The notes beneath the pieces are model-generated. The model was given only the letters and a program-made list of their open reading frames with translations, made no database searches and was not told the DNA's origin. Below are positions 11,069-22,600 of a DNA stretch of 27,451 bases, piece by piece. The position numbers were made by a program, and so were the translations under genes. Source of the DNA: Ectocarpus siliculosus. Lineage: Eukaryota > Sar > Phaeophyceae > Ectocarpales > Ectocarpaceae. Each line of letters starts with the position of its first letter. The stretch's first letter is position 1. The stretch covers positions 899,653-927,103 of the forward strand of contig FN649745.1 of NCBI GenBank assembly GCA_000310025.1, in the 5' to 3' direction.

Positions 11069-11619
11069 ATCTGTGCGTCAGTCGTCTGTCGTCTGTCTTT
11101 TTATTATTAGCATCGACCGCGCTAACCGGCTGACCAATGTCTGTCTCAGTCTGTCCAGCTGTCCACTCGTCAAGTCAGTCGACTGTCTGTTGTCTGTTAC
11201 CATCTGTTTGGGTTCCGCCGTCACGCCAGTACAGCTGCGCCAGTACAGCAGTATCGCGCGCGCCATGCGTCATTGCACCAAGAAGGCACAGCAGTCTCAG
11301 TGGAATTACTCGATGTCAACCCCTATCGCTTTCATTATCTGTGGCTCTGCTGATACCGTTGCAAATGCAGCACATACTTAGCCGCTTACGTCCAAGAGCC
11401 TAAGCAACCCTGTTCAGAAAACATAGTCTAAAGGATAATGTGAAGGTTGGCGTGGAGAGTCGAGGCCTTTTGATTGGCCCACATGCTACAGACGGAGCGG
11501 CAGCTTGCGAGCTTCCTCCGCGTCGTTCGCTACTCATTGGCTCAGCTCCACCCACAACCGCCATCAACTTCACAGCACGCTGCTGTACTGCACACACTGA
11601 TGCGGGCGTTCCCGCTCGC

Positions 11620-11675
11620 TGATGATGATGATGATGATGTGATGGTGATGGTGATGGTGATGTAATGATGATGTG
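11620..11675. repeat. GAT/GGT microsatellite
   Basis: About seven GAT units are followed by GGTGAT variants. They create spurious Asp- or His-rich open frames on both strands. No coding role is supported. Confidence 0.9.
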
Positions 11676-12758
11676 AGATGGAGAGTGGCGCATCTATCAT
11701 ACACATACATACGGAGTACGTACATGGCACAACACGAGGAGGGTTGGCACTGCTGTGACTCTTCTGACGAAGTTTGGAAACCCTGACCTCTATGTACGTT
11801 TGTATTAATTAAACAAAAAACGATCCCTGATGGCGATCTACTGTCTATAATTCGAGATGCTCTTATTATTGCTTGGCTCAGCCTGCTCCTCCTATTGCAT
11901 TGGAAGCGAATCTGTTGTGACTTTCCCTTCGGTCGGGTAAGAAGGAAGCTCATATTTGGTACGTTGCCACCCATGTCCGGCGCTCGCCAGGCATCCGTGG
12001 CACAACTCGATGTCTACATACAGTTTCGAGGTCGCGTTCCGCGAATACAGGCTGGCGAGCCAATGCTGAGACCCCCCCAAAATGCCCCGTTTGCGGATTA
12101 TTAAAAAACGGGAATATAGACTGTGGGCAAGTGAGCCCCGCATACCCGTTTCCTCCTTCCAATCGTACAAACGATGTTTTGTACGGAACGAGCACTACCG
12201 CTCACGTGAAGATACACCAACCAAGGAAAAAACGTTCGGCAAGTCTCCTTCCGTCACCCTTGTGAGGCCCAAACCGGCGTCCCGATCCCGTCGCACTTAC
12301 ACTAGACTACTGGTATATCTGGGCGAGGATACAAATGTGTGTCTACTTACCAAGACTATCATTTTGATGCCGCCGTCAATCCGAGTGCATCGTCATTGCA
12401 CCAAAATTGGGTCCCGTGCATGTTGGCACACGCATGTTGTAGGGTCACGCGTTCATCACAACAGCGTCTGAGAACAATGAGACAGGGGCAGGGATCAGAA
12501 ACAAAACACTTGCTACTACCAGCACGCTGAGGTTTTTGCTGTTGTTAATCGCGAAACACACTTTTGCGTGCAAGGCCGGTGAGCGCGGCCCCACCTCACG
12601 TGTTCGCGACAAGGAGCCAATGAGAGGCTGTCACAAGCCATCACGAACTCCTCGATCGGCCTTTTCCTCGGGAATCTGTGTCTCGACGATTGAGGAGACA
12701 AACAGCGGAAAGCGCACACGACTCATGCTACAGACGGAGCTATGATGTCGAGAACCCA

Positions 12759-13058
12759 CTACTGGTACATCTTAATCATGTCCTTCCGTCCGGGTGCGCC
12801 GTGTCCACCACCACTTTCTCTGGTTATGGCACCCACAATATTGCTTGGAGACGTCGGTAGAGGCAGCGATGGTGTAGCGTTGGTTGCAGTCGTTGCAAAG
12901 CTCGCCGGTGCTGGTGGCGCGCTCTCGGTGCTGCGGACGATCACTCCGTTCTGACCGACAACCTCGAAGCGCTTGCTCGCGAGGTCATGCCACTGTTTTT
13001 CGCCCGTCGCGTCGTACGCGCATCTGTGCATCCTCCGCCTTGAGTCGTATCCAACAAC
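12759..13058 (-). CDS. Kinesin exon 6 (end of Tudor-like module and C-terminus)
   Basis: Acceptor AACTCAG/GTT, then VVGYDSRRRMHRCAYD and QWHDLASKRFEVV, the second half of a Tudor-like fold. A Pro/Ala/Thr-rich tail ends IKMYQ at a TAG stop at 12761-12759. Confidence 0.8.
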   Translation of the reverse strand, partial: VVGYDSRRRMHRCAYDATGEKQWHDLASKRFEVVGQNGVIVRSTESAPPAPASFATTATNATPSLPLPTSPSNIVGAITRESGGGHGAPGRKDMIKMYQ

Positions 13059-16000
13059 CTGAGTTTGGTAACGGGTTATGCAGCGTCCGTTTTGCATCCG
13101 TTGAACGACAACAGCAGTATGTGTGCTTTGATTCGACAGATCTACACGGACAGACACGGGTGGTAGCTGCGATACGGTGAAAAACCGGCGCAAAACGAAA
13201 TATGGCGTACTCACGCCAGCGTTGCGGACGTTCGTGAGGAGTGGTGCCACCTCGTACTTTCTCCTATGACAGACAAGTGGGTACCAGACAGTACTGCTGA
13301 CCTTCAGCAAAAGAAACTAGAATCAGAGATCATTTCGTGAGGTAAGACATTGATACACTCATGTGATCCCGGTCAACACAGCTACCACACTGCAAATGAA
13401 TAGACCGTACCGACTTCCTAGACCTTTGGCATCACCCAGTCACTGGTGCTATCCAAAACCGTTATTGTCACGGTCTATGTGCGACGCACTTAAGTCGTAC
13501 ACTCCCGAGTTGGTTTTTCTCAAAAGGAAGGTTTACCTGGCACTCGTAGTAGTGGTCGTAGCGAAAGGAATACACCTGTTGTTGCCGTTGCGTCCAAGAT
13601 TCGGGCATGCACACAACAGCGGGTGAGTCGTCCGATATCACGAAGCGTGAGTAATCCAGCGACACCGAGCAAGACATAGAAACGCGACGTTAATCCCGAT
13701 AACGAAGTGGATAGCTTGTTGGACAAGGGTGCCCTAATCATCACATGTCAGCTATCCACCCACCAGAAGACGTCAGTAACACTGAACGACCATAAACGGC
13801 AATTTTTGGATGGATACGGTGATGCCCATAAAATATCCGACCGTGGCGTTCTCCATCACCCGTAAAGAGAGGCCGGATATTCCGGGACACCACCAAATAT
13901 TCGAAGGAATATGCGAAGGAAGCAAAAGAAAACATGGGGGCCTGGGAAAAGGACTATGTCTGTGTGACCCTGAGCCGAAGAGACGTTCAGCAACCAAACG
14001 AAGTAAAGGCAGTCACCACCCACTGCGGGCGAAAGTTTCCGATGTACTCCCGTCCCCCTCCGGGCGCCTCGAACTACTACTAAATACACAAAAGAACCGC
14101 CGAAAAGCGTGTCATTTCGCACCTTCAGTCGCAGCCCTAGATCCGCCACACTGTACGAAAGGCCCTTCTTCCTCTGATCGTCGGCATCGGCCCCGAGGAA
14201 CTCCTGACCAGACCTCTGTTTTTGCTCTGGCGATGATCGTGCGAGACGTGGATGCGTCGCTGCAACAACCTTTGTTGCCGAGGAACCACCGCCGCTACCA
14301 CCACCGCCACTTCCCACCTTCCCTTGCTGGCGCCGCCGTGGCCCATGTTCCTCGCCGCCACCGTCGTGTGGTCCCACCTGAGGAGATGCCGGCTCTAAAA
14401 ACGCCGACGGCTTTCCTCGCACAGGGGACCTGGAACCTCCTACTTTTCTGCGGTAGATTCTCCGTGAGTTCGACCTTGCTCTGTTCCTGCCGGTGGGCGG
14501 CCCTCCCGTGCTGGTCGCCGGTCGCCGGCGCTGCACACTCGGGGACGGGAAGGGGTGACCGTGCAAGGACGATGGCGACGAGGGAATCGGGGACTGATTC
14601 CGAGTTCCGGTCTGCCGCTGCCGCCGCCGTCGCTCGAGGGGGGGGTTGATCGCGGGCACCACTCGTTGCACCCTTTCCCCGGCAAACGCCTCCACCGCAG
14701 AATTGTCGTTGATACCACTGTTGTTGGTGCTGCTCGCTCGTCTGTGGGGGTCATTAATCTCGCAACCGTCTGTTGTTGTTTCAGGGGATGCTAGCACGGC
14801 CGCCATCATCATCGCCGTGGTGGTTGCGGTGGTGGCAGGGGTGGGGGTGGGGGTGGGGTCGACGTTTGTGATCGAATGAGTTTCCCTTGTCGTTCTACTG
14901 GATTGGTCTGCCCAGCCGGTCCTTACTGGACCATTGTCGTCCCCGACGTTGATGCTGATACCCTTCTCCTTCGATACAAGTGCCCGGAGGACAGGTTGTG
15001 CCACCGTCGCCATCAAGCTGCACGTGTCTGGTGCTGCGAGGGCTCCGTCGTAACACGGCGGTGATCGTCGTTGTTGTCCTCGTCGATCTTCGTGCTGATC
15101 TTGGAGTTGCTGAACTTTCATCTTTGCATCCGCTGGTTGGCCTCCGTTTGCATTGGTGCGGGGTGATGGCGTCGGAGGAAACCGCCCGACCCTCGGTTCA
15201 ATCGTACCTTCCAACGATGTTGCGGTGGTGGTGTTGGTGGTAAGTGTTGTGGTGGTTCGCGAGTCACAAGTGTCAGCACGGACATCGACAACCCCCCCAC
15301 CGGCTCCCGCCATCAACTCCGCCAGCTGGGCTTCTAACGCAAGTCTTTGAGCTCTCGCGGAGGCAAGGCGACGTCTCTCACCACGAAGCCGGCGCCTTTC
15401 TCTGCCCTGGGCCTCGAACATCAAGTCCTCGAGCCTCTGAGATTGATCTATAAAAACTTCTATATCTGCCTGCTCGTCAGGGTTTCCGTTGACGTTGTCG
15501 CCGTCGTTGTCGCCGTCGCCATCTACCCCTGCGGCAGCCCCGCTCTTTACCGGGACGGTTGCTGTTCCTCGCCCTATTCCACCCCCACCACCTCGTTTTA
15601 CCAAGCTTCCGCTGACTACACCTTCTTGGATCTCGCGACGAAACATGGCGAGCTGCTTCGCTTCCTCTGCATCCTGCTCCTCCTCCTCCTCCTCCTCCTT
15701 TTGCTCCGGTGAGCCCGACGCCCCTTCGGCCTCCGCGCTGTTGCTAACAATAACCCGAACCTCCTCCGCCGTGAGCGCATCCTCTACAGGCTCGCCTTCA
15801 CCTCCCGAGTCTTGTCCTCGGCCTCCGTCCACAGCGAACTGCCTCTTCCGAAACTTCGGAAGACGTAACGCCGTTGAAGGCACCGCTGCCGCCGCCTTAC
15901 TCGGACTTGCGCTCCTCCTTCTGCCCATGACCACACCGCGCGATGGCGACGACGACGCCCTCCGGGTAGGGTCATCTGGGTGGCGAGGCGACGACGATGA

Positions 16001-19000
16001 TGCCGGCCTTCGACGCCGCGCGTCGGCAGCTGCGGCGGCATACCTCGCGCTCCAGTCGATTGGGGAAGACGGCGGCCTGCCTCCTACGCTCCGCGCGCCG
16101 CCGCCCCCGCTGCTGTTCGGATGCCGACGCTGCCGTTTCAACCGTTGCTTGTTGCTTTGGAGGGTGAGGCGCTTGACATCTTCCCTAAGGCGGGCGTTAT
16201 CTTCCCGCAAGCTTTCGTTCTCGGCGATGAGCTTGGCGGCCTTGCGCTTCTGGACAGCTGTAGCTGCTGCTGCTGCTCCTCCTGCTGCTGCTACCGATGG
16301 TGACGATGATGATGATGGTGGTGGTGGTGGTGATTCTGAGACTCCCGAAGACTCTTTGCTTCCAGCTACGGTCGACGAACAACTGTGCCGCGCTGCTGCG
16401 TTGTTGGACACCGCCGATGTCGTCATGGAGTGTCCTTTATCACCCTCCTCTTTGACTCCTCTTGCCGACCCATCACCAGCACCACCAGGGCTAACGTCGT
16501 CAACAGTTTCCGGGCAAGGTTTCGTTTCCTCGGGTGTTCCGTTTCTGTCGTGGTTGTGGCAACTTCGGCTGGATTCGTTAGGACAGTGTCCATCGTTATT
16601 GTCGTCTTCTGCAGCCGTACCAAGTAGTGTCCCTTCGAGGGCTTCGCGGAGTCGCTTCTTCAGGCGCTTGATCTCGGCTCGGGCTCGGGCCAGCAGCACC
16701 CTGTCGTCAACGACCTCGTTCGCCCGTAGACGCACCATCACCTGCAACCCGTAATTTGTTGAGTACGTTGGGCTTCGCACAACCACTTTGTGAACGAACC
16801 ATGGTGAAACGAATGGTGCACAGCAGGTGTTTGGGATCGACAACAGAGTAGCGGATCGCCTAGAGGGTAGAAAGGTTCGGGAGCAAGAGGTGAAGTTTTG
16901 TCTGCTTGGGTACGACCTGTATTCTGTTTGCGTAAAATGGTTGCTATTCAGATGGGGTGGTGTGCAGAACTTGAGTGTTTCTGTGCGCCGGAGACATGTG
17001 GCTGCGAAACGAACAAAGGCGAACGAGCTCTCACGTTGGAGCTGCCCTACTTGAAGTCATTGAGAGAGAGTACCGAGCGGGCGCCAAGAAACGGGCGTGT
17101 GACTCTTCTCTCTCTCCTACCGGCCGCCACCACGGCGTTCACCGTAGCAAAGTTTCACCACGAGGAACTAGGCACTGCTGTCGGAAAAACTGTCAGGACT
17201 CGCCCAACGCCCCTCCCACCTTCTTGGCGCGGTCGGCGAACTGAAGAGTGTTTATCGTTTCGTGGGTCTGCCCAGCGAGAGGGTTAATGCACGCGATTAT
17301 TGTGGTCCTCGTGTTCCCGCCCAGAGAGTCCTGCAAGAGTCTCGTGAGCTTGGAGTCCCTGTACGGCACGTGGGTCCTCCCCTTCTCCGATAGTGCGGAC
17401 ACGACGTTTCCTAGCGTGGACAGGCTCTGGTTGATGCTGCGTAGCTCCTTGAAGTGTCCCTTCGAGATGCTCAGTGCTGAGTCCATCTTTTCAGACCCCG
17501 CGAGATCGACCAAGCTGAGCTTGGCCTGCCGGTACGTTATGTGGTCGCTGGCACCACCACCGCCCTCTTCGCCGCCCCGCCCCCCACTCTTCACTTCCAC
17601 TGTAAGCTGCATCACCGCGTGGCTTCTGCTGCTCGCCTCGTTGTGCTGCGTGGCGCGCACTCGCCTGTTGGCAGCGCCAAGGTTCACGTAGTGTAGCACG
17701 TCCTGCGCTCCTCCAACTCGAAACGACGAAAGCCCGTTGACGAACACGTTCGCTTTTCCTCCCTTCGGAACAGGACTTGCGCGATTTTTTTTACCGTAGC
17801 CGGCGCCAAAAAGCACGTCTTCCCCATTCATACCACCAGTCTCATCTTCTCCACCACGACTACTCTCATTACTCCATGGACGTCGTCCACCACTAGAAAC
17901 ACTATTCCTGTGCCCCCCCCCTCCGCCTCTTCCCCCTCGGTCCCCTCCTCCGGCCTCTTCCCTGATTTGGAGGGGCGCGGCTCCCGCTGCTCCTCCGCTA
18001 TGAAGGAGGAGGTCGACTAAGTTTTCGTTGTAGATCTGCAGGAAAGAGCACGTCACCGAGTAAGAGAAGGTCTCATCCTCTTCCGATTCGAGGTTGAGGC
18101 GGTCGAACAGGAACTGTACTGCTCGGGGAATGATGCCCCATTCCGTCTGATCGTCCGCGAGTCGTGTGCCGCCGCCAGGTCCTTTGAGTTGAGAAGAAGA
18201 GAGTCGTGCGTGAATGTATATTGGGTCAACATGAGGAATCTTTGTACGCGAGACATTGTTCCCATCATACGATCTGCAGTGCATACAATACACATGAGCT
18301 TTAATAACACTAGTCTATCCGAGAAAGATCGTGGTATGATAAACAACACACGGGGTTGTCGCGATGTACAACTACTGCTCCAGGTGCAATGTGCCTTGTT
18401 GAAAGCCAGTCGAATTTTCCAAGTGTGAAAGCACCCGCACAGCCAAGATCAATCCTCTCATCCATCCGATTGTACACTTGCTTCCCGCTCTTCGGTACCT
18501 ATTAGTGTGTGGGTCTTTCCGGATCCTGTCTGGCCGTACGCAAGAACACAGGCGTTGAAACCCTTAACGACTGTGTCCAATGCAGGCACGAGCCCGCGGA
18601 AGATGTCGTCCTGGGATGAGCTACAGCCAAAAACTTTGTCGAATGCACACTCGATCGATTTGTTTGGTCTTTCAGCGTCCCGAACACACACGCTCGTCTC
18701 GTCCTCGTTAACCTCGACCACCTGCTGCGGTAAGGGTTGATGAGAAGTACCACACAGGAGGTGAGCTTTTGTACTAACAGAAGCATATCTCAACAAGCGA
18801 AAGTCATGCGGCCGACGCAGGAGACCTGTCATTGAACTATCGCTTCCGCTGGTTTGTTTGTGTTTGTCTTGTATCAATCGAATTTCGTGTGAACACTCCT
18901 ACGGGTTCTTCTCTCGGCCCACCTGCGAGCTGTCCCCTTCTTCATCTTGCGAACCACCAGTGCTTCGCACTCGCACGAAGACAGCAATACCTTCAACTTT

Positions 19001-19030
19001 ATGCTTGGTTTCGCCTCTTCGTTGCCCCAT
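12759..19030 (-). CDS. Kinesin with N-terminal motor, coiled coils and C-terminal Tudor-like module (complete, 6 exons)
   Basis: This is a microtubule motor of the kinesin superfamily, about 1417 residues long. The exons, in order, are 19030-18923, 18724-18499, 18181-17220, 16741-14123, 13575-13537 and 13058-12759; phases agree and all introns are GT-AG. The motor spans about residues 14-432: VFVRVRS, P-loop GQTGSGKT (100-107), switch I NEASSRSH (292-299), switch II DLAGSE (337-342), YRDSKLTRLLQDSLGG and the end at NTLQFADRAKK. A Gly/Ser-rich insert of about 65 residues (186-251) sits between LQIREE and the next strand. Predicted coiled coils lie at about 433-470, 594-635 and 856-910, separated by basic and acidic low-complexity sequence. 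Residues about 1296-1356 resemble a Tudor fold. The start ATG lies just before the first strand, as expected. I cannot assign a kinesin subfamily; the VMVRLRANEVVDD neck may help a search. Confidence 0.9.
13537..13575 (-). CDS. Kinesin exon 5 (39-base microexon in the Tudor-like module)
   Basis: Acceptor CAACAG/GTG and donor TGCCAG/GTAAAC bound exactly 13 codons, VYSFRYDHYYECQ, phase 0 at both ends. Inserted between exons 4 and 6 it gives GLRLK-VYSFRYDHYYECQ-VVGYD, the expected strand pattern of a Tudor-like barrel. That pattern is the main reason for accepting so small an exon. Confidence 0.75.
14123..16741 (-). CDS. Kinesin exon 4 (neck, coiled coils, low-complexity stalk)
   Basis: A single 873-codon exon with acceptor GTTGCAG/GTG and donor CTGAAG/GTGCGA. 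It starts VMVRLRANEVVDD and continues as a charged helix (RAEIKRLKKRLREAL). Two later heptad-rich helices surround ENESLREDNARLREDVKRL and RLALEAQLAELM. Poly-Glu, poly-Ala, Ser/Pro and Arg-rich runs separate them. The end, SVADLGLRLK, begins the Tudor-like module. Confidence 0.9.
17220..18181 (-). CDS. Kinesin exon 3 (rest of motor domain)
   Basis: A 962-base exon with acceptor CTCAAAG/GA and donor AAGAAG/GTGGGA. It contains GIIPRAVQFLFD, SFLQIYNENLVDLL, NEASSRSHAV, SLVDLAGSEK, HVPYRDSKLTRLLQDSLGGN and INTLQFADRAKK. A Gly/Ser-rich insert interrupts the region after LQIREE. Confidence 0.95.
18499..18724 (-). CDS. Kinesin exon 2 (P-loop)
   Basis: Starts QVVEVNEDE and contains FDKVFG and the nucleotide-binding AYGQTGSGKTHTLI. 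It ends in phase 1 at ATAG/GTACCG. The acceptor is a NAGNAG tandem (CAGCAG), so the first Gln may be included or skipped. Confidence 0.9.
18923..19030 (-). CDS. Kinesin exon 1 (start codon, first motor strand)
   Basis: ATG at 19030, 36 codons, reading MGQRRGETKHKVEG and then IAVFVRVRS, the first beta strand of kinesin motors. The donor is CGCAG/GTGGGC, phase 0. The final P of the usual VRVRP is S here. Confidence 0.8.
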
Positions 19031-19651
19031 TGTTCCGTCTAAGAGCCACGCTCAGAGAGATCTCTTTAGACAAATGCGGCTTGCGTGTGCTGTAAGATGT
19101 CAGGAGAAAATTCGCGATCGTACACGGGAGAAACTACATGAAAAATCCGTTTCAAATAATCACGATGTGTTATGCGGGCAAAATTTTTTGTGGCTCTTGA
19201 CTTGGCGATCCAAGTCTCTTGGAGGAGATGGCCTTAAATGAGGTGTGCCATTCGTTGGAAGAGGTGTGATCTTTGCGGAGCAATACTGAAACACCAACGC
19301 CCTCCCGCGATACGTCAATGTCGTACATGTAGATGTGCATCCAAGACTTCGACTCCACGAAACCACAACCATACTCGGAGAAAACTTTGTTTGTACCTCA
19401 AGCATCGGTACAGAGCGGAGGGAGGATGAGAAGGTGACGAGAGAAGGGCAAAGAGAGAGAAGCATGGGGACAAAAACGGGAACAAGAGGGAAGAGCGAGA
19501 AGATCTGCGTATCTTCGTGAATTGCAGTTTCGCACCAACCGGCAGTAGTTACTCCGCACGCACACGCCAACGATCCTCTACAAAACATATCAGGCACGAG
19601 GCACGAGCAGGGAGGGCGTGTGGCATCGGCGGATATGTGTCAAGGAGGACC
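19031..19651. promoter_or_regulatory. Divergent intergenic region between kinesin and plastid-protein genes
   Basis: 621 bases separate the two start codons, which point away from each other. It should hold both promoters and 5' untranslated regions. I see no clear TATA box or other recognisable element. An AG-rich stretch at about 19410-19500 precedes the plus-strand gene. The promoter role is inferred from gene orientation only. Confidence 0.5.
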
Positions 19652-22600
19652 ATGTGGGCGGCATGGGAACTACTGTTTTTGTGCCTTGTTGGAGGTGCAG
19701 GAGCAACGTTGCTCGGGCCAATCTCTGCATTTGTTTGCGCCCCAAGGCTGCCGAGATCACCTGACGTGGTTCGGATCACCCCACAGGAGCAGCAGCACGC
19801 GTGTCAATCCATCGCTCGGAAGGGCGTTGTCAGCTCACCCTTGTCAGTGAGACCCACGACCAGAGCCTCTCCCGCCGTGTCGCATTCGTTGCGCATGGGT
19901 GGTGGCAGTGAGTTTGGTCGAGGGCCGTTCAAAACGGAAGGCAGGATGGGCATGAGTGCTGTGAGCAACAGCAACAGCAACGGCAACGGCAACGGCAACA
20001 ACAACAGCAACGACAGCACAAGTACCAGCACCACTACCACTGCTGACGACAACAGCAGTAACGGGGACGAAAGTGGACAAAACACAGTAAAAACACCTAC
20101 AGACGTACAAGTGGGGGGTGCGAACAAAAGCGGTGACCTCGGTGTTGCTTTTGTTGGACTGGCCAACGTATCGAAGTCGATCAAGCCGCTACCACGTGTT
20201 GGCCTGCAGCAGCAAGGCCAGTACAAGAAGAGGAGGAAGAAGAAGCCGTCTCGCCCTGTGAGTAGTGGCAGCCCACTGCTGTCGAAGGCAACGACGCCCG
20301 GACGTGTCCCCCTCGGCAACGATGTGGAGGCAGAACCACCAGCAGTAGCAGCAGCAGCAGCAAAAGTATCACCAGGGGCAGATAGACGGGGCGGGCCCTG
20401 GAAATGGATAAGACCTCCATGGCACAACCGGAAGCAGGCCGTTCCAGACACGTGCGAGCTTGCCATAGCGCCCGACGCAGCGAGCGCGACGATGGTAGCG
20501 GCTCCCTTGGGGGGTGAAAGGAGCACCGGCGGCAAGCACCAACGCAATCGTGGATCGTGGGGCGCCTCAACCTCTTCGCTTCCCATGCTCCCGCCGGCGC
20601 GAGAGCCGAGCGATGTCTCGGCGTCGCGACAGCCACCTTCTCCGCTGGAATCACCCCCCGCCGCCTCAACGAGCAAGGAGAGCCAGCAGCAGCAGCAGGA
20701 GGAGGCCGGAGAAGGAAACCAGGTTGTCGATGCGGTGTTGTACGCGATCAACCTCGGGTGGCCGTGGTCTCAAGTCGCTGCCCTCGGCGAGAAGGTCGTG
20801 TCGCCGCAGCTGCAGCAGCAGCAGGCGGAGATGTCGGAAGAGGCGAGTCGAATCGTGGATTCGATGCTGGGCATGATAAAGCTCGGCGTCAAGCTTGGCT
20901 GGCCGTGGACTCCGGAGAGCACGAGTCCGGCGGCCGCTGCTCCGAACCAAGAAGGGGTGATGACGGGGGCAACGCCGCCGCTGGACGGCGAAAGCAAAGA
21001 GCTGCCCTTGAGTTTCCCCCAGGTTCCTCCCGACCCGCCGCAAGAAGAAGAGGGGGTGGGTGATAGTGGGCCTCCTACGCGCGGTGGCCGCAGCTTTTCC
21101 CGGGTAAAGGAAGCCATCGTCGGGACGGTGCTCGGCTCTCGGCTCCTTCGCACAACGACGACGACAGGCGGTGCCCCAGGGGCAATAACGAAGCGGAGTT
21201 CCACCGCGGATGATGCTGCTCCACTCCCGAGCGTGGCCGGCGCCCCCGCTGCGCCGCCGCGTTCTGCTGCCCCGACGCTTTCGCTCCCGCCGGCCGCTGC
21301 AGCGCTGCGGCGGATTGACGGTAGCAGTGCCGGACCAGCCCCCGCCGGCCGCGCGCCGTGGCGACCGCCGGGCTATCGCTGGGGCAAATCCTTAGTCTCC
21401 AACATGAGCGGCTTACCGGGTGTAGAGAGCGAGCGGGTGACGGCAACCACTGACGACGGCGGCGGCAGTAGTAGCGGGAGGCAGGTCGCGGGGGTGGGTG
21501 CAGCCTCTGCTGGTGCGGGTTGGTCGCCGTCGGCTGCTGCTGCGGCAGACGAACAAGGGGGGGCAACCGAGGCGACAGGGGGTGTCCAAGGGCAGCAAGA
21601 AGAGGCGCGGCAGCGGCAGCTGTCGTCGAGGAGAATGAGCGTTTTTCGTGCCCTCTCTACGACGGCCGGCGGGGTCGCAACTCGACTCCCTTTGATGAAA
21701 AAATCACGCAGTGACGACGCGCGGGAGCAGGACTTGCCCGATCAGGCGTACAACAGGAACAGTGTTGGCGAGTGGGCGTCGGTTGAGGTTTCTCCGCCTG
21801 CCTCCACCAAAGCAGACGCGGCGGAAGGAGGCGCCAACGGCGCGCAGGGCAGCGGCGGCGGCGGCGGCGGCGGTGGCGGCGGCGTGCCTTGGTGGCAGGC
21901 AGGGGCCGCCGTGCTGGTTGGCGTCGGGGCCGCGCTTTACAGACCCGTCAACAGACTGCCGGGATTGTTATTCAAGGATGAGAAGGAGGAAGAACAGCGA
22001 AGACGACAAGGGGAGGAGGGGCGGCAACAGGGGACGCTTTCGCAGGTGGACGCTACTACGAGTCCAGCGAGTTTCCAATTGGCTCGTCCAGCCGAAGAGG
22101 TGGCGTCGGTGCCACCGGAGCCGCGACCGAACCCGCCGCCGCAGGAGCCGCCGCCGCAGGAGACGACCACCTCCGGTTCGCGCGCTCGGCAGGGGGTAGC
22201 AGGCTTGGTGGACAGGGCGGCGACGATGTCGAGGAGGGCGAGGCTGTGGACACTCTTGAAGCGCAGGTCACGTGCTCGCGCGGAGCCCCTTCTGACGAGC
22301 GTGGACACGAGCATCATGTCGCTCACCCCGTCCGAGCTCCTATCGCCACCGGTGGAAGAACAGGAGACCGCGCTGTCATCTTCGAGCGGCAGGGGCCCAG
22401 AAGAGTCGATAGGTGGGGGGGCGGGGAATGGGGACGCGACAGCGACGAGCGAGGTCAGCGCCCCCCAGGCCGTCGGCGGCGCGGGGTGGAACCTCTTCGG
22501 GTTCTTCCCGAAGGACAAGTTTTCCGACTACCTGCCCGCCGGCCCATCGCCGGTGGTGGAGGGAGAGGAGGAGGAAGATGACGAGGACGAGGAAGAAGGG

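Larger units (their letters stand above)
8430..12758. other. Gene-poor spacer between the ABCA and kinesin genes
   Basis: The only open frames here are short and show no recognisable domain. The stretch holds tRNA-like repeat fragments near 9.3 and 10.7 kb, a small hairpin with a tandem repeat near 9.05 kb, an A-run at 11055-11068 and a GAT microsatellite near 11.65 kb. It must also contain the 3' untranslated region of the kinesin and the promoter, and perhaps the first exon, of the ABCA gene. Confidence 0.6.

Noticed and set aside
11570-11974. 134-codon minus-strand frame with a His run
   Set aside because: It is generated by the GAT microsatellite, and the rest shows no coding pattern.
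13810-14649. 279-codon plus-strand open frame
   Set aside because: It is antisense to the 3' part of kinesin exon 4 and the adjoining intron, is Arg/His-rich and has no domain.
15489-16754. 421-codon plus-strand open frame rich in Ser, Pro and Ala
   Set aside because: It lies wholly antisense to kinesin exon 4. Its low-complexity content mirrors the codons of the Ala/Ser/Glu-rich kinesin stalk, and it shows no domain.
19804-20751. 315-codon minus-strand open frame with Leu/Ser runs
   Set aside because: It is the complement of the Ser/Asn/Ala repeats in the plastid-protein exon; the plus frame is far longer and has a targeting motif.
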